Shown here: positions 17,740 through 27,210 of the stretch, in pieces
Numbering within the stretch: position 1 is the stretch's first letter
Layout: each line of letters opens with the position of its first letter
Assembly: GCA_002365175.1 (NCBI GenBank)
Contig: DEZK01000007.1
Location: forward strand, 62,001 to 126,000
DNA from: Raskinella chloraquaticus (SeqCode)
GTDB taxonomy: Bacteria > Pseudomonadota > Alphaproteobacteria > Rhizobiales > UBA4765
Direction of reading: 5' to 3'
Length of the DNA stretch: 64,000 bases
The notes under the pieces: model-generated
The model's input: the letters and a program-made list of their open reading frames with translations, nothing else
The model's database searches: none
What the model was told of the DNA's origin: nothing
Translations under genes and position numbers: made by a program

Positions 17740-19188
17740 ATGTCGATTGATCTCACCCTGCCCGCGCATCGCCTGCTTGCCTTGCTGACGTCACGCCAGA
17801 TCAGTGCCCGCGAGGTGGTTGACGCAACGCTGGCGCGGATCGAAACGATCAACCCCCGTCTCAATGCCATCATTGCAGTTGATGCGAAAGGGGCGATCGA
17901 TGCGGCAGAGCGGATCGATGCCGCGCGGCGCAAGGGCGAAGATATGGCTCCACTTGCAGGGCTGCCCGTCACCATCAAGGATGCCTTCGACGTCGCAGGA
18001 TTTGCTACCGTCGCCGGTGTCGAGGCGCTGAAGGAGAACCGCCCTGCGACGGATGCGGTGAGTGTGGCGCGGCTGCGGGCTGCGGGCACGATCATCATCG
18101 GCAAGACCAATGTACCACCCATGTCGGGGGATTTTCAGACCTGTAATCCCGTCTTCGGCACCACCAGCAATCCGTGGAAACGGACCCACACGCCCGGCGG
18201 CTCGTCAGGGGGCGCTGCGGCAGCCATTGCCGCGGGGTTGAGCGCTTTGGAGCTTGGCAGTGATCTGGGAGGCTCGATCCGCTGGCCGGCCCATGCCTGC
18301 GGCATTTTCGGTCTGAAGCCGACGCAGGGGATCATTCCGGCGACCGGCGGTGTTCCGCCCGCGCCCGGCACGCCGGCAACACCCAATATCCGCATCGCCT
18401 CGCCCGGGCCGCTGGCGCGCTCGGCGAAGGATCTCGCGCATGGCCTGCAAGTAATGGCCGGGCCGGAAGAAGACGCGCTCGTGCTCAAACTGCCGCGCTT
18501 CAAGGCCCATGGTCTGAAGGGCAAGCGGATCGCGATGCTGACCGCACATCCGCTGGCGCCCACGCAGCGTGCGATACAAGCCGGCGTGGTGAGCGCGGGC
18601 GCCGCCCTTGCCAGCGCCGGCGCGGTGGTCGAGGAGATTGACGACCTGCCGGCAAGCCTCAGCAACATCCATCGCCTGTTCACGACGCTGATGATGGCGC
18701 TGGTGACCCTCGATTTTTCGGAAAAGCTCAAAGTGTTTTTGCGCGAGAAGGCAAAGACGATCGCGCCCGATGATCCCTCCGGCGAGGCGGGACAAGCGCG
18801 GGGGGCAGCGCTCGATTTTGCCGGATGGATGCAGGCGGAAGGTGAGCGCGCGCGCATGGAGGCGGCGATGAAGGTGTTCTTCCAGCGCTATGATGCCATA
18901 TTGTGCCCACCGGCAACCACGCTTGCCTTCGCCCATGATCATGGGCCATTCAACAGCCGCACCTTCGATATCGACGGGACGGCGCGCCCGCATGGCGATT
19001 TTTCCGCATGGTCCTCGATTGCCGGATTGCTGCGCCTGCCCGCAGTCGTAGCCCCGGTTGGTATGCATGACGGCCTGCCGCATGGCGTGCAGATCATCGC
19101 TGCGCCCTATCATGACCTGAAGGCGATCGGGATTGCTGGCATCGTCGAGAAACACCTGGGTGGAGCGCGCACGCCTCCCCTGCCGTGA
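17740..19188 (+). CDS. Amidase-signature family amidase
   Basis: 482 residues with the full amidase-signature catalytic triad: Lys80 (PVTIKDAF), cis-Ser155 (PGGSSGG) and nucleophile Ser179 (GSDLGGSIR). The protein hydrolyses a C-N amide bond; the natural substrate is unknown, and the absence of gatA-like context argues against the tRNA amidotransferase subunit. The gene is divergent from the HAD hydrolase and lies 100 bases ahead of a class III aminotransferase on the same strand, which hints at joint use in catabolism of an amide or amine compound. Confidence 0.87.
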   Translation: MSIDLTLPAHRLLALLTSRQISAREVVDATLARIETINPRLNAIIAVDAKGAIDAAERIDAARRKGEDMAPLAGLPVTIKDAFDVAGFATVAGVEALKENRPATDAVSVARLRAAGTIIIGKTNVPPMSGDFQTCNPVFGTTSNPWKRTHTPGGSSGGAAAAIAAGLSALELGSDLGGSIRWPAHACGIFGLKPTQGIIPATGGVPPAPGTPATPNIRIASPGPLARSAKDLAHGLQVMAGPEEDALVLKLPRFKAHGLKGKRIAMLTAHPLAPTQRAIQAGVVSAGAALASAGAVVEEIDDLPASLSNIHRLFTTLMMALVTLDFSEKLKVFLREKAKTIAPDDPSGEAGQARGAALDFAGWMQAEGERARMEAAMKVFFQRYDAILCPPATTLAFAHDHGPFNSRTFDIDGTARPHGDFSAWSSIAGLLRLPAVVAPVGMHDGLPHGVQIIAAPYHDLKAIGIAGIVEKHLGGARTPPLP

Positions 19189-19287
19189 GCGCAAGCGGTC
19201 GCCTCTTGCGGAGCCGGCATCTCCATGACCAAAGTGGACCCGGCTCTGCCCCGTGTACTGACGCTGCCCCTTATGTCGGAGATGATC

Positions 19288-20673
19288 ATGCCCCTGTCCA
19301 ACTCTGCCGTGCGCGATATCGAGACGCTGGTCCACCCCTACACCAATCTCGCGCTGCACCGCGAGACGGGGCCGCTGGTGATCAATCGTGGCGAGGGCGT
19401 GTTTGTCTATGACGAGCATGGCAAGGCCTATCTCGAAGGCATGGCGGGCTTATGGTGCGCGGCGCTGGGCTACGGCAATGAGGAGCTGGCGGAGGTTGCC
19501 GCTCGGCAGATCCGCACGCTGTCCTTCACCCATCTCTTCGGCGGCAAGAGCCACGATCCGGCCATCGAGCTTGCCGAAAAACTGAAGGAAATCGCCCCCT
19601 CGCCCATGTCGAAGGTGTTCTTCACCTGCTCGGGCTCGGAAGCCAATGACACACAGGTCAAGCTCATCTGGTACATGAACAACGCACTCGGGCGGCCGCA
19701 GAAGAAAAAGATCATTTCCCGCATCAAGGGCTATCACGGGGTAACGATCGCCTCGGCGTCCCTCACCGGCCTGCCCAACAACCATATCGACTTTGATCTG
19801 CCGATCCCGGGCATTCTGCACACCGGCACGCCGCATCACTACCGCAACGCGCTGCCGGGCGAGAGCGAGGTGGATTTTGCTACCCGACTTGCAGATGAAC
19901 TCGAAGCGTTGATCCTCAAGGAAGGGCCGGAGACAATCGCCGCCTTCATCGCCGAGCCGATCATGGGAGCAGGCGGCGTCATTATCCCGCCCACCACCTA
20001 TTTCGAGAAAATTCAGGAGGTACTTCAGCGCCATGATGTCGTGCTGATCGCCGATGAAGTGATCTGCGGCTTCGGACGTACCGGCAAGATGTGGGGCTCG
20101 CAGACCTTCAACATGCAGCCCAATGCGCTGTCCTGCGCGAAAGCGCTGACATCGGCCTATTTCCCGCTGGGTGCGGTGATGATCGACGAGCGGATGTATG
20201 ACGCGCTCGTCAGCGAAAGCCGGAAGATCGGCACGTTAGGCCATGGCTTCACCTATTCCGGCCATCCGGTCGGCTCGGCCATGGCGCTGAAGACGATCGA
20301 GATTTATCAGCGTGAACGTATCGTCGAGAAAGTCGCCGCCAAGGCGCCGCAATTCCAGAAAAGGTTGAAGGCGCTGGCTGATCATCCGCTGGTTGGCGAA
20401 ACGCGTGGAATTGGCCTCATCGGCGCGCTGGAGATGGTGGCGGACAAAGCGTCGAAGCGCAGCTTCGAGGCGAAGAAAATGATCGGCGCCATGTGCGTCA
20501 AGCATTGCGAAAAGGAAGGTCTGATCCTGCGCAATCTGCCCAATGACGCGATTGGCATCTGTCCTCCTCTTGTCATCAGCGAAGCGGAAATCGATCTGCT
20601 GTTTGACCGCCTGACGACAGCGCTGGACAAGACAGAAGCGGATGTGTCGGCACAAAATCTGCGCGCCGCTTAA
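19288..20673 (+). CDS. Class III (omega) aminotransferase, SpuC-like
   Basis: 461 residues, PLP fold type I. Key points: GMAGLWCAALGYG at the substrate end, TCSGSEANDT, ISRIKGYHGVTIA, the PLP-ring Asp in ADEVICGFGRTG (Asp257) and Schiff-base Lys285 in SCAKALTSAYFPLGA. It is closely similar to putrescine/omega-amine:pyruvate aminotransferases such as SpuC, and could also use beta-alanine or gamma-aminobutyrate. The frame is open from 19225; I choose ATG 19288 because GGAG is six bases upstream and the homologous region begins there. Amine catabolism in the cytoplasm is the likely role. Confidence 0.88.
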   Translation: MPLSNSAVRDIETLVHPYTNLALHRETGPLVINRGEGVFVYDEHGKAYLEGMAGLWCAALGYGNEELAEVAARQIRTLSFTHLFGGKSHDPAIELAEKLKEIAPSPMSKVFFTCSGSEANDTQVKLIWYMNNALGRPQKKKIISRIKGYHGVTIASASLTGLPNNHIDFDLPIPGILHTGTPHHYRNALPGESEVDFATRLADELEALILKEGPETIAAFIAEPIMGAGGVIIPPTTYFEKIQEVLQRHDVVLIADEVICGFGRTGKMWGSQTFNMQPNALSCAKALTSAYFPLGAVMIDERMYDALVSESRKIGTLGHGFTYSGHPVGSAMALKTIEIYQRERIVEKVAAKAPQFQKRLKALADHPLVGETRGIGLIGALEMVADKASKRSFEAKKMIGAMCVKHCEKEGLILRNLPNDAIGICPPLVISEAEIDLLFDRLTTALDKTEADVSAQNLRAA

Positions 20674-20782
20674 AGTAACCAATTCATGAAAAAATTTTCA
20701 AATTTGTCTGGCTTTTGCCGCAATGGCGGCGTCAAATCTCCGCGAAGGTTCGACATTGATACGGACCTCACGGGAGAACGCC

Positions 20783-20971
20783 ATGTTTGAATCCTCAACC
20801 AGACCGACCACGACAAGTGCACGGACAGCAACATCTGAACACGATCCCCTGTTCGATACAGGTGATGTCAAACTCGCCGCCGTTGCCGGCGCACTTCATG
20901 CCGGGCGGGTCAGCGCCAAACCTTGCGTTGAAGGCAATGTGCTGCGCCAGTTCCCCTGCGATTCGGATTGA
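20783..20971 (+). CDS. Small hypothetical protein (62 residues)
   Basis: A short frame beginning MFESSTRPTTTSARTA with a good GGAG six bases ahead of the ATG. The protein is Ser/Thr-rich at its start, then LFDTGDVKLAAVAGALHAGRVSAKPC. It has no signal peptide or recognisable domain. It occupies otherwise empty space between the aminotransferase and the phosphoesterase, all on the same strand. It may be real, but nothing beyond the ribosome-binding site supports it. Confidence 0.35.
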   Translation: MFESSTRPTTTSARTATSEHDPLFDTGDVKLAAVAGALHAGRVSAKPCVEGNVLRQFPCDSD

Positions 20972-21067
20972 CGCGTCCACCTCGTCGCTCTTCGAGATGG
21001 CTCACGATCATCAACCCTTCGGCGAGATTTGAGTGGCATAAGCTCGCGTCCTGACCGAAGGACTGCC

Positions 21068-22003
21068 ATGACGATTCGCTTGACGCGCCGCCAGGTATTG
21101 CGCTCTGCCTTGATGCTGGGGGGCAGCGGTCTGGCGTTTGGCGCTTATGCCAGCTGGGTCGAGCCGCGCTTTCGTCTGGCGATCCGCGAATATCGGATCA
21201 GCCCATCGGGGTGGCCGGCCGGCCTGCGGCTTACCGCCGCTTTTATCTCCGATCTTCATGCCAGCGAACCTTACATGTCGACGCAGCGCATTGCTGGCAT
21301 CGTCGAGACGACCAACGCCCTGAAGCCCGACATCATTCTGCTGGGCGGCGATTATTGCGGCGGCGCCATCAACAAGCCGTTTATCGGCCCAGCCACCGTC
21401 GCGCCAATTCTGGCCGACCTTCACGCGCCGCTAGGCCGCCACGCCATTTTCGGCAATCACGACCACAATATCGGGATCGCCAGTGTCAGGCGTGCCTTCG
21501 CGGTGGGGCGTATCCCGACGCTTGAAAATGCGGTGACCCGGATCGAGACCGAAGCTGGCGCGTTCTGGCTGGCCGGCACGGCGTCCGCTCTTGCCTATTG
21601 GCTGCGGCGCGGCGGCGAGAGCGGGCCCGAGGAGCGCCCGATCGTCACCATACACGGGCGGCGTTTTCGCGGAGCGGATGATTTGCCCGGCACGCTGGCC
21701 AAAATCACCGATGACGCGCCAGTCCTCCTGCTCGCGCATGAGCCGGACCAGTTTGCGCAAGTCCCTGAGCGCGTCGCGCTCACCTTCAGCGGCCACACGC
21801 ATGGCGGACAGGTCTACATTCCCGGCATCGGCCGCCCCTTCGTTCCCTCGCTCTATGGCGAGCGCTACGCCTATGGGCATATCGTCGAGAAGGGGCGCCA
21901 TCTCGTCGTCAGTGGCGGGCTTGGCCTGTCGTTTCTGCCGGTACGCGCCCTATGCCCGCCGGAGATCACGCTGGTGCGAATCAGCGCTTCCTTTGCTGCG
22001 TAA
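21068..22003 (+). CDS. Tat-exported metallophosphoesterase (YkuE/YaeI-like)
   Basis: 311 residues. The N-terminus has a twin-arginine-type signal (LTRRQVLRSALMLGG followed by a hydrophobic run). The calcineurin-like phosphoesterase motifs follow in order: SDLHAS (Asp62, His64), LLGGDY, GNHDHN, LLLAHEPD and FSGHTHGGQVYIPG. Members include YaeI and YkuE and UDP-diacylglucosamine hydrolases of the LpxG type; the substrate cannot be fixed from sequence. Start 21068 is preceded by AAGGA. The 260 bases downstream, before the porin, are AT-rich and gene-free. Confidence 0.87.
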   Translation: MTIRLTRRQVLRSALMLGGSGLAFGAYASWVEPRFRLAIREYRISPSGWPAGLRLTAAFISDLHASEPYMSTQRIAGIVETTNALKPDIILLGGDYCGGAINKPFIGPATVAPILADLHAPLGRHAIFGNHDHNIGIASVRRAFAVGRIPTLENAVTRIETEAGAFWLAGTASALAYWLRRGGESGPEERPIVTIHGRRFRGADDLPGTLAKITDDAPVLLLAHEPDQFAQVPERVALTFSGHTHGGQVYIPGIGRPFVPSLYGERYAYGHIVEKGRHLVVSGGLGLSFLPVRALCPPEITLVRISASFAA

Positions 22004-22264
22004 TTTCTGAGCACAACCATGCCAGCGATTGCGCGGCCATAAAAACAATGCGGGAAAGTCGAGAAACAAGTACCATTATGCCTTCAATTGAGAGTTTTTG
22101 ACTCCTGTTTTTCATGATTCTGCACAAAATTTGATGTTTTTTTTGATTAACGTTTCATTAACTATATTTCGATTGGTTGGCGTTGGGCGAACGGGATGCG
22201 CAGTTGATGCAGTGGACATCCGCTCGGTTAACGTCGCTCGAATGGCTGATTGATTGGGGGCACC

Positions 22265-23104
22265 ATGCGCATTCTGTTTTCTGCCTTTGCGGCAACATTG
22301 ATCACCGTGTCTGTCGCACAAGCTGCCGACCCGCCGGCGGAAGCGGCACCACCACCGCCTGACTTCGATATCGCTTTCGGCGCCAAATGGCTGAGCGATT
22401 ATAATTTCCGCGGGGTGTCACAGACCGATCGCGATTATGGCTTCCAGGGATATATCGAACCTAAATATAAATGGTTTTATATCGGCGCTGCCGGCTGGTC
22501 GACCAGGCTGCCGACGCGGCCAACCGGCGAGTTCGATTTTTACGGCGGTGTTCGGCCCGTCTTCGGCAATCTCTCCTTTGATTTCGGCGCCACCTATTAT
22601 TATTACGGCAAAGAAACCCAGTTGTTCTTCCAGGGCGCGCCGATAACCCCGCGCGAGACTTCCTATGTCGAGCCCTACGCCAAGGTGGCCTATAATTTTG
22701 ACGACAAGGGATCGCTTGGCCTGGCGGTCTATCACGCTCCGAACTATCTGAATTCCGGCGCCTTCGGCACATATCTGTCGGGAACATGGTCGATTGCGCT
22801 ACCCAATGATTTTTCCTTTTCGGGTGAGATCGCGCGCTACTTCTTCGGGCGCGTTGATCCGTTCCTTGGCGGCATCAACTTGCCGGAATACACCTACTGG
22901 AACCTCGGTCTGACCTACTCGGTACAGAACACGTGGAAGTTCGACGTTCGCTATCACCAGACCGATCTCAATCAGGCGCAGTGCCAGACATTGACGACCG
23001 ATCCGCGCGGTCTGGTCTCAGGGCGCTCGCGGTGGTGCGGCGCGGCAATTGTCGGCACGATCTCGTTTGATACCAACTGGTCATCGCTGAAATGGCCGCT
23101 CTGA
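22265..23104 (+). CDS. TorF/Gcw_chp family outer-membrane porin
   Basis: 279 residues. A signal peptide ends at AQA-ADPP, then a Pro/Ala-rich linker (AEAAPPPPDF) leads into alternating beta-strand sequence rich in aromatic residues: FGAKWLSDYNFRGVSQT, YIEPKYKWFYIGAAGWS, FDFGATYYYYGKE, YTYWNLGLTYSVQNTWKFDVRYHQTD. FRGVSQT is a hallmark of the Gcw_chp (TIGR02001) family of putative porins. It should form a beta-barrel in the outer membrane. The upstream AT-rich stretch (22100-22180) probably holds its promoter; GGGGG lies four bases before the start. Confidence 0.85.
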   Translation: MRILFSAFAATLITVSVAQAADPPAEAAPPPPDFDIAFGAKWLSDYNFRGVSQTDRDYGFQGYIEPKYKWFYIGAAGWSTRLPTRPTGEFDFYGGVRPVFGNLSFDFGATYYYYGKETQLFFQGAPITPRETSYVEPYAKVAYNFDDKGSLGLAVYHAPNYLNSGAFGTYLSGTWSIALPNDFSFSGEIARYFFGRVDPFLGGINLPEYTYWNLGLTYSVQNTWKFDVRYHQTDLNQAQCQTLTTDPRGLVSGRSRWCGAAIVGTISFDTNWSSLKWPL

Positions 23105-23107
23105 CGA

Positions 23108-23926
23108 TCAGCGCCCCGGCAGTATAATCAGCCGGGGCTTTTGAGGCAGGCGGGTCCGCGACACGATCAATTCCGGCGCGGCCCGCTCTTCCACCTGCCA
23201 CTCATCGCGAACCTGCTCAACAAATCGTTTGAGTGTCCACGGGTTGAAATAGTGCATGGGTATCAGGATGGTCGGCGACAAATGCCGCACCACATCGACC
23301 ATACCCGGCAAATCGAGCGTCCAGCTGCCGTCAACCGGCACCAGCAGGATATCGACACGGCCGATGGCCTGTATCTGTTCGGGCTCCAGCGGGTGGTGGA
23401 GATGACCGAGATGGGCGATGCACAGCCCCGCCACCTCGAAAATAAAGATCGAATTACCGCTTATCTCCGTACCCCTGAAGGTGCGGATATTGGTCGAGAC
23501 ATTGCGCAGCCGCACATCGCCAATCGCGAGATTATGGAAGGCCGGGGTGTCTGGAATATCGCTCCAGCCCCGCAGAACATGGGTAATCGCCGGGTCAGGT
23601 GAAAATGAAAAATGCGTGGAGTGCGCCTTGTTCATCGTCGCGATGACCGGCACCCGCCCTGATCTTACATAATCGTTGTAATCGGTTTCGATGGTGATGC
23701 CCTGCGGGCTTTCGATCAGAAACGTCGCATGACCGACAAACGTCAGTCGCACCTCGTCGCGGGCAAGAGGCGTTGCCGCGCGCCATACCGGGCCACGATC
23801 AGCCAGCAGCCGGCAGGCATCGCCTGTTGCCGGCTGAGCCATGAGAGGCGCGGCATTGAGCGCGAGCGCGGCCAGAAAGCCGGCTATCGCCCAAGTGCCT
23901 GTCGCGTTAGACGTGCTGCCCGCCAT
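23108..23926 (-). CDS. Exported MBL-fold metallo-hydrolase
   Basis: 272 residues with an N-terminal signal peptide (WAIAGFLAALALNAAPLMAQ). The fold shows LTFVGHATFLIESPQGITI, a variant metal motif NKAHSTHFS, then IAHLGHLHHPL, VPVDGSWTLDL and IPMHYFNPW. This belongs to the UlaG-like group of metallo-beta-lactamase proteins. A periplasmic location is inferred. Its first codons overlap the last 20 bases of the SDR gene upstream on the same strand, and its stop lies four bases from the convergent porin stop. Confidence 0.8.
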   Translation of the reverse strand: MAGSTSNATGTWAIAGFLAALALNAAPLMAQPATGDACRLLADRGPVWRAATPLARDEVRLTFVGHATFLIESPQGITIETDYNDYVRSGRVPVIATMNKAHSTHFSFSPDPAITHVLRGWSDIPDTPAFHNLAIGDVRLRNVSTNIRTFRGTEISGNSIFIFEVAGLCIAHLGHLHHPLEPEQIQAIGRVDILLVPVDGSWTLDLPGMVDVVRHLSPTILIPMHYFNPWTLKRFVEQVRDEWQVEERAAPELIVSRTRLPQKPRLIILPGR

Positions 23927-24701
23927 TGATGTGCAATTCCGCCCCGTTCACATAGGATGACTGATCGCTGCACAGGAAGTAAATGGCCTTGGCGACTTCT
24001 TCAGGCGTGCCAAGACGTCGCATGGGGATGTCCTCCTCGACGATCTTCTGGGTGCCGGGAGACAGGATCGCGGTATCAATCTCGCCGGGAGAAATGGCGT
24101 TGACCCTGATTCCCAGGGGCCCGAAATCATGGGCCATTTCGCGCGTCAGCCCCTGCAGGGCCGATTTCGACGTGGCGTAGGCGGCGCCAGCGAAAGGATG
24201 GACACGCGACCCGGCGATCGACGTGACGTTGACGACAGCGCCATGGGCTTTCGTCAATTCATCAACAAGGCCGCGCGCCAGCAGGATAGGCGCAAAGAAA
24301 TTCACCTGAAACACCCGCTGCCAGGTCGGCACGTCCGTGAGGATCGTACCCAGACGCACACCATCGACGCCTTTGGGAGAAATGCCGGCATTATTGACCA
24401 GCGCATCGAGCCGTGACCCGTCAGCGACCAGCCTCCCCTTGATCTCGGCAATGGCCCGCATTGTATCCTCGCTGTCCGACAGGTCGACCTGGATGTGATC
24501 TTCCGGCCCCATTTCCCACGGACAGTTTTCCGGAAAGCCGTGGCGCGAGCAGGTGATCACCCGCCAACCTGCGGCGGAGAACCGTTTGACGGTGGCATGA
24601 CCGATCCCTCGCGAGGCGCCGGTCAGCAACAAAATGCGACGCGGTTCGCTTCCACGTGCCGTGGCAGCTCCCTCGCTGTGGCGCGTCTCGCGTGCCGGCA
24701 T
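23907..24701 (-). CDS. Short-chain dehydrogenase/reductase
   Basis: 264 residues of the classical SDR family. The NAD(P) motif is LLTGASRGIG, then NNAG, the catalytic Ser in VNVTSIAGS and YATSK with the catalytic Tyr and Lys, and the C-terminal GGQHV. The charged first 20 residues are a non-conserved tail. The start at 24701 has AGAGG nine bases upstream; the frame is open to 24809 but would run into pdxH. The three genes pdxH, this SDR and the exported MBL hydrolase are close together on the minus strand and may be one transcript. Substrate unknown. Confidence 0.85.
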   Translation of the reverse strand: MPARETRHSEGAATARGSEPRRILLLTGASRGIGHATVKRFSAAGWRVITCSRHGFPENCPWEMGPEDHIQVDLSDSEDTMRAIAEIKGRLVADGSRLDALVNNAGISPKGVDGVRLGTILTDVPTWQRVFQVNFFAPILLARGLVDELTKAHGAVVNVTSIAGSRVHPFAGAAYATSKSALQGLTREMAHDFGPLGIRVNAISPGEIDTAILSPGTQKIVEEDIPMRRLGTPEEVAKAIYFLCSDQSSYVNGAELHINGGQHV

Positions 24702-24720
24702 GTCAATCAACCTCTCTGCA

Positions 24721-25368
24721 TCATGGGTATAGGCGGGTGATCGACCATTGGTCAGTCGGGGAGTGGCGGCGAAAGACCGCCCGATCATGGAGGCGAAACG
24801 GTCGATCACGCCAGAACTCTATATAGGTCGGCACGATGCGAAAGCCACGCCAGTAGGGCGGTCGTGGAATATCACCGATGGCATAGCGCGCAGTCATTTT
24901 AGCAATTGCTGCTTCGAGTTCAAAGCGTCCGGCGATGGGCCGCGATTGCTGCGAGGCCCAGGCGCCGATCTGCGACAGGCGCGGCCGGCTGGCGAAATAG
25001 GCATCTGATTCGTCCTCGCTCACCGCTGTCACGGCGCCGCGCACGCGCACCTGACGGCGCAATGATTTCCAGTGGAACAACAAGGCTGCCTGGGCATTCT
25101 GCGCAAGTTCGCCACCCTTCTGGCTCTCTTCATTCGAGTAAAACACAAAGCCGCCATTATCCACGCCTTTAAGCAGCACCATGCGGACATTCGGCAGGCC
25201 GCTGCTGTCGGCCGTTGCCAGCGCCATGGCGTTGGGGTCGTTGATCTCGCTTGCCTGAGCCTCGCCAAACCAGCGGTCGAACAGCGCGAAAGGCTCAACA
25301 CCGGGGACAAATTCATCGGGTGCATCAGCATTTTTTGATGCAGAAGGTTGCTCGGACTCACCAGCCAT
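24721..25368 (-). CDS. pdxH: Pyridoxamine 5'-phosphate oxidase PdxH
   Basis: 215 residues, the usual length. It oxidises pyridoxine or pyridoxamine phosphate to pyridoxal phosphate using FMN. Diagnostic stretches are NAMALATADSSGLPNVRMVLLKG, FYSNEESQKGGEL, ALLFHWKSLRRQVRVRG, ESDAYFASRPRLSQIGAWASQQS and the C-terminal FWRDRPFRLHDRAVFRR with its conserved R-L-H-D. All are intact. It is divergent from the lipoprotein gene at 25435. Confidence 0.95.
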   Translation of the reverse strand: MAGESEQPSASKNADAPDEFVPGVEPFALFDRWFGEAQASEINDPNAMALATADSSGLPNVRMVLLKGVDNGGFVFYSNEESQKGGELAQNAQAALLFHWKSLRRQVRVRGAVTAVSEDESDAYFASRPRLSQIGAWASQQSRPIAGRFELEAAIAKMTARYAIGDIPRPPYWRGFRIVPTYIEFWRDRPFRLHDRAVFRRHSPTDQWSITRLYP

Positions 25369-25434
25369 TAACCGATCTCATGTTTTTCTAACCGAAGGGG
25401 AAGGAGCCGCCGTCGCGGCTGCAGCTGTGATACC

Positions 25435-26121
25435 ATGTTCGTTCGTTCAAGTGATATCAGCTTTCGACCGTATCCTCGTGGACAATCTCGTCGATGGCTC
25501 GGATGCCATGCCTTCTTTATCTGCGCGGTCGTGGTGCCGCTGCTCGGGGGGTGCTCGGCGATTTCCATTCCTCTCGGCGATGTTTTCGCCCAGAAACCCT
25601 CTGGGCCGTCGACCGCGACCGTGTCGTCAGTGCCGGTGACGAGCGTCACGAGGCAGGCTTTGGCCCCGCTCCCCAGCCGGACAATCGCCAGTGAGGCTGA
25701 TCCCGTCACCACGGGATCAATCGCTGCGCCTGCCATTCCTTACAGCCCGACGCGGTCATCCTTGACGCAGAGCCACCCAGCGCTTGCCAATTCCGGGCTG
25801 GCGTCCATTCCGCCGGCAAAACTGCCCTCCCCCGTCATCAGCGCTGATGACCTGCCACTCATCGGTGCCGGTCTGGCGACAGCCCATCTTGATCAGGACA
25901 GTGCGGCGACGCTGCCATGGCTGAACGAAGCCAACGGCCATGGCGGGCTGATCGTGCCAGTTGCCTCGCCTGTCCGGCAAGGCGATACGATCTGCCGAGC
26001 CGTTGTCGTCTCCATTCAGCCGCGCGGGCAGCCCAGCGAATGGATTCAGGCCAATGCCTGCCGTACGGGTGCCGGCGAATGGACGCTCAATGACCAGCGG
26101 GCATGGCGCAATCCCGTTTGA
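25435..26121 (+). CDS. RT0821-type surface lipoprotein
   Basis: 228 residues. A hydrophobic segment ends in a lipobox, LLGGC (Cys40), after an unusually long 20-residue charged lead-in. The middle is Ser/Pro/Ala-rich and looks disordered. The C-terminal 60 residues (ATLPWLNEANGHGGLIVPVASP, CRAVVVSIQPRGQPSEWIQANACRTGAGEW) match the Rickettsia RT0821 / Rhizobiales surface-antigen region. It is likely anchored to the outer membrane. Function is unknown. The long lead-in may mean the true start is later, but no alternative start is obvious. Confidence 0.75.
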   Translation: MFVRSSDISFRPYPRGQSRRWLGCHAFFICAVVVPLLGGCSAISIPLGDVFAQKPSGPSTATVSSVPVTSVTRQALAPLPSRTIASEADPVTTGSIAAPAIPYSPTRSSLTQSHPALANSGLASIPPAKLPSPVISADDLPLIGAGLATAHLDQDSAATLPWLNEANGHGGLIVPVASPVRQGDTICRAVVVSIQPRGQPSEWIQANACRTGAGEWTLNDQRAWRNPV

Positions 26122-26208
26122 CAGGATACCCATTGCAGGATTGATCAAACCACCCCACATCTCGGGGCAGTCTGACGATGTCCCGATCATAGCGAAGCTT
26201 GCGATATC

Positions 26209-27141
26209 ATGCGCGATCCCTACCAAATCCTGGGTATCAACCGTTCCGCTCCGGAAGCCGAAATCAAAAAGGCTTATCGCCGGCTGGCGAAAACGCATCA
26301 TCCGGATCAAAATCAGGGTGATACCAAGGCAGCCGCGCGCTTCTCCGAGCTTAATCAGGCCTATGAAATCCTCAGCGACAAGGGAAAACGCGCGCAGTTT
26401 GATCGCGGCGAAATCGACGGCGAAGGCAAACCCCGTTTTGCCGGTATGGGCGCTGGCCAAGGGGGGGGACGCCAGGGACCTCAGGGCTTTGAATTCGAGT
26501 TTGGGCCGGGAGCGGGAATGCGCGGCGGGCGTCGCGGCGGAGGCGCTGATCCGTCCGATATATTTTCTGATCTGTTCGGCTCGATGCGTGGAGGCCCTCA
26601 GGGGCCACCGCCCCAGCGTGGAGCAGACGCACATGTCAAGGTCTCGGTGCCCTTCGCCGAGGCCGTGATCGGCGCCAAGCGGCGCATCGATCTGCCAACC
26701 GGAAAATCACTCGATGTGGCAATCCCTGCAGGTACGCTCGATGGCCAGACCATTCGCCTGAAGGGGCAGGGTTATGGCTCGGCCAACGGTCCGCCGGGAG
26801 ACGGGCTGGTGACGATTGCAGTCCAGCCGCACGCCCTCTTCCGCCTCGACGGCGCGGATATCCGCATCGACCTGCCCATCACCCTCGACGAGGCGGTATT
26901 GGGGGCCAAGGTACGTGTGCCAACGCTTGACGGCCCCGTCGACATCACGATTGCGCCTCAGTCCAATAGCGGGCGCACGCTGCGCCTGAGGGGCAAGGGT
27001 GCGCCGACTGGCAGCTCGCGCGGCGATTTTCTGGTACGCTTGGTGGTCATTCTTCCCGAACAGAGCAACGCACTGTCTCAGCTTGCGGAAGAGATTCGCA
27101 CGAAGCAGCCCTATTCGGTGCGCGGTCACGATTTTGGCTAA
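26209..27141 (+). CDS. DnaJ/CbpA-type co-chaperone without zinc finger
   Basis: 310 residues. The J domain occupies 1-68 with HPD inside THHPDQNQ. A Gly-rich linker follows (about 75-140: GAGQGGGRQGPQGF, GMRGGRRGGGA), then the two beta-barrels of the DnaJ C-terminal substrate-binding region (VSVPFAEAVIGAKRRIDLP, KGQGYGSANGPPGDGLVTI, LRGKGAPTGSSRGDFLVRL). The CxxCxGxG zinc finger of DnaJ is absent, which places it in the CbpA-like type II group. It would stimulate the ATPase of DnaK-type Hsp70. FabI follows after a hairpin. Confidence 0.9.
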   Translation: MRDPYQILGINRSAPEAEIKKAYRRLAKTHHPDQNQGDTKAAARFSELNQAYEILSDKGKRAQFDRGEIDGEGKPRFAGMGAGQGGGRQGPQGFEFEFGPGAGMRGGRRGGGADPSDIFSDLFGSMRGGPQGPPPQRGADAHVKVSVPFAEAVIGAKRRIDLPTGKSLDVAIPAGTLDGQTIRLKGQGYGSANGPPGDGLVTIAVQPHALFRLDGADIRIDLPITLDEAVLGAKVRVPTLDGPVDITIAPQSNSGRTLRLRGKGAPTGSSRGDFLVRLVVILPEQSNALSQLAEEIRTKQPYSVRGHDFG

Positions 27142-27210
27142 TGACTTCAAATATTGCAACAAACCGACTTAATCCTCACGAAATCACGCAATCAGCGCAT
27201 ATCTTTAAGC

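Noticed and set aside
18205..19419. A 404-codon open frame on the minus strand
   Set aside because: Antisense to the amidase with its intact catalytic triad; composition is that of a shadow frame.
22004..22264. AT-rich 260-base spacer as a horizontally acquired remnant or small RNA gene
   Set aside because: Composition is explained by a promoter region before a highly expressed type of porin gene; no terminator-like hairpin with a T-run or coding frame could be supported.
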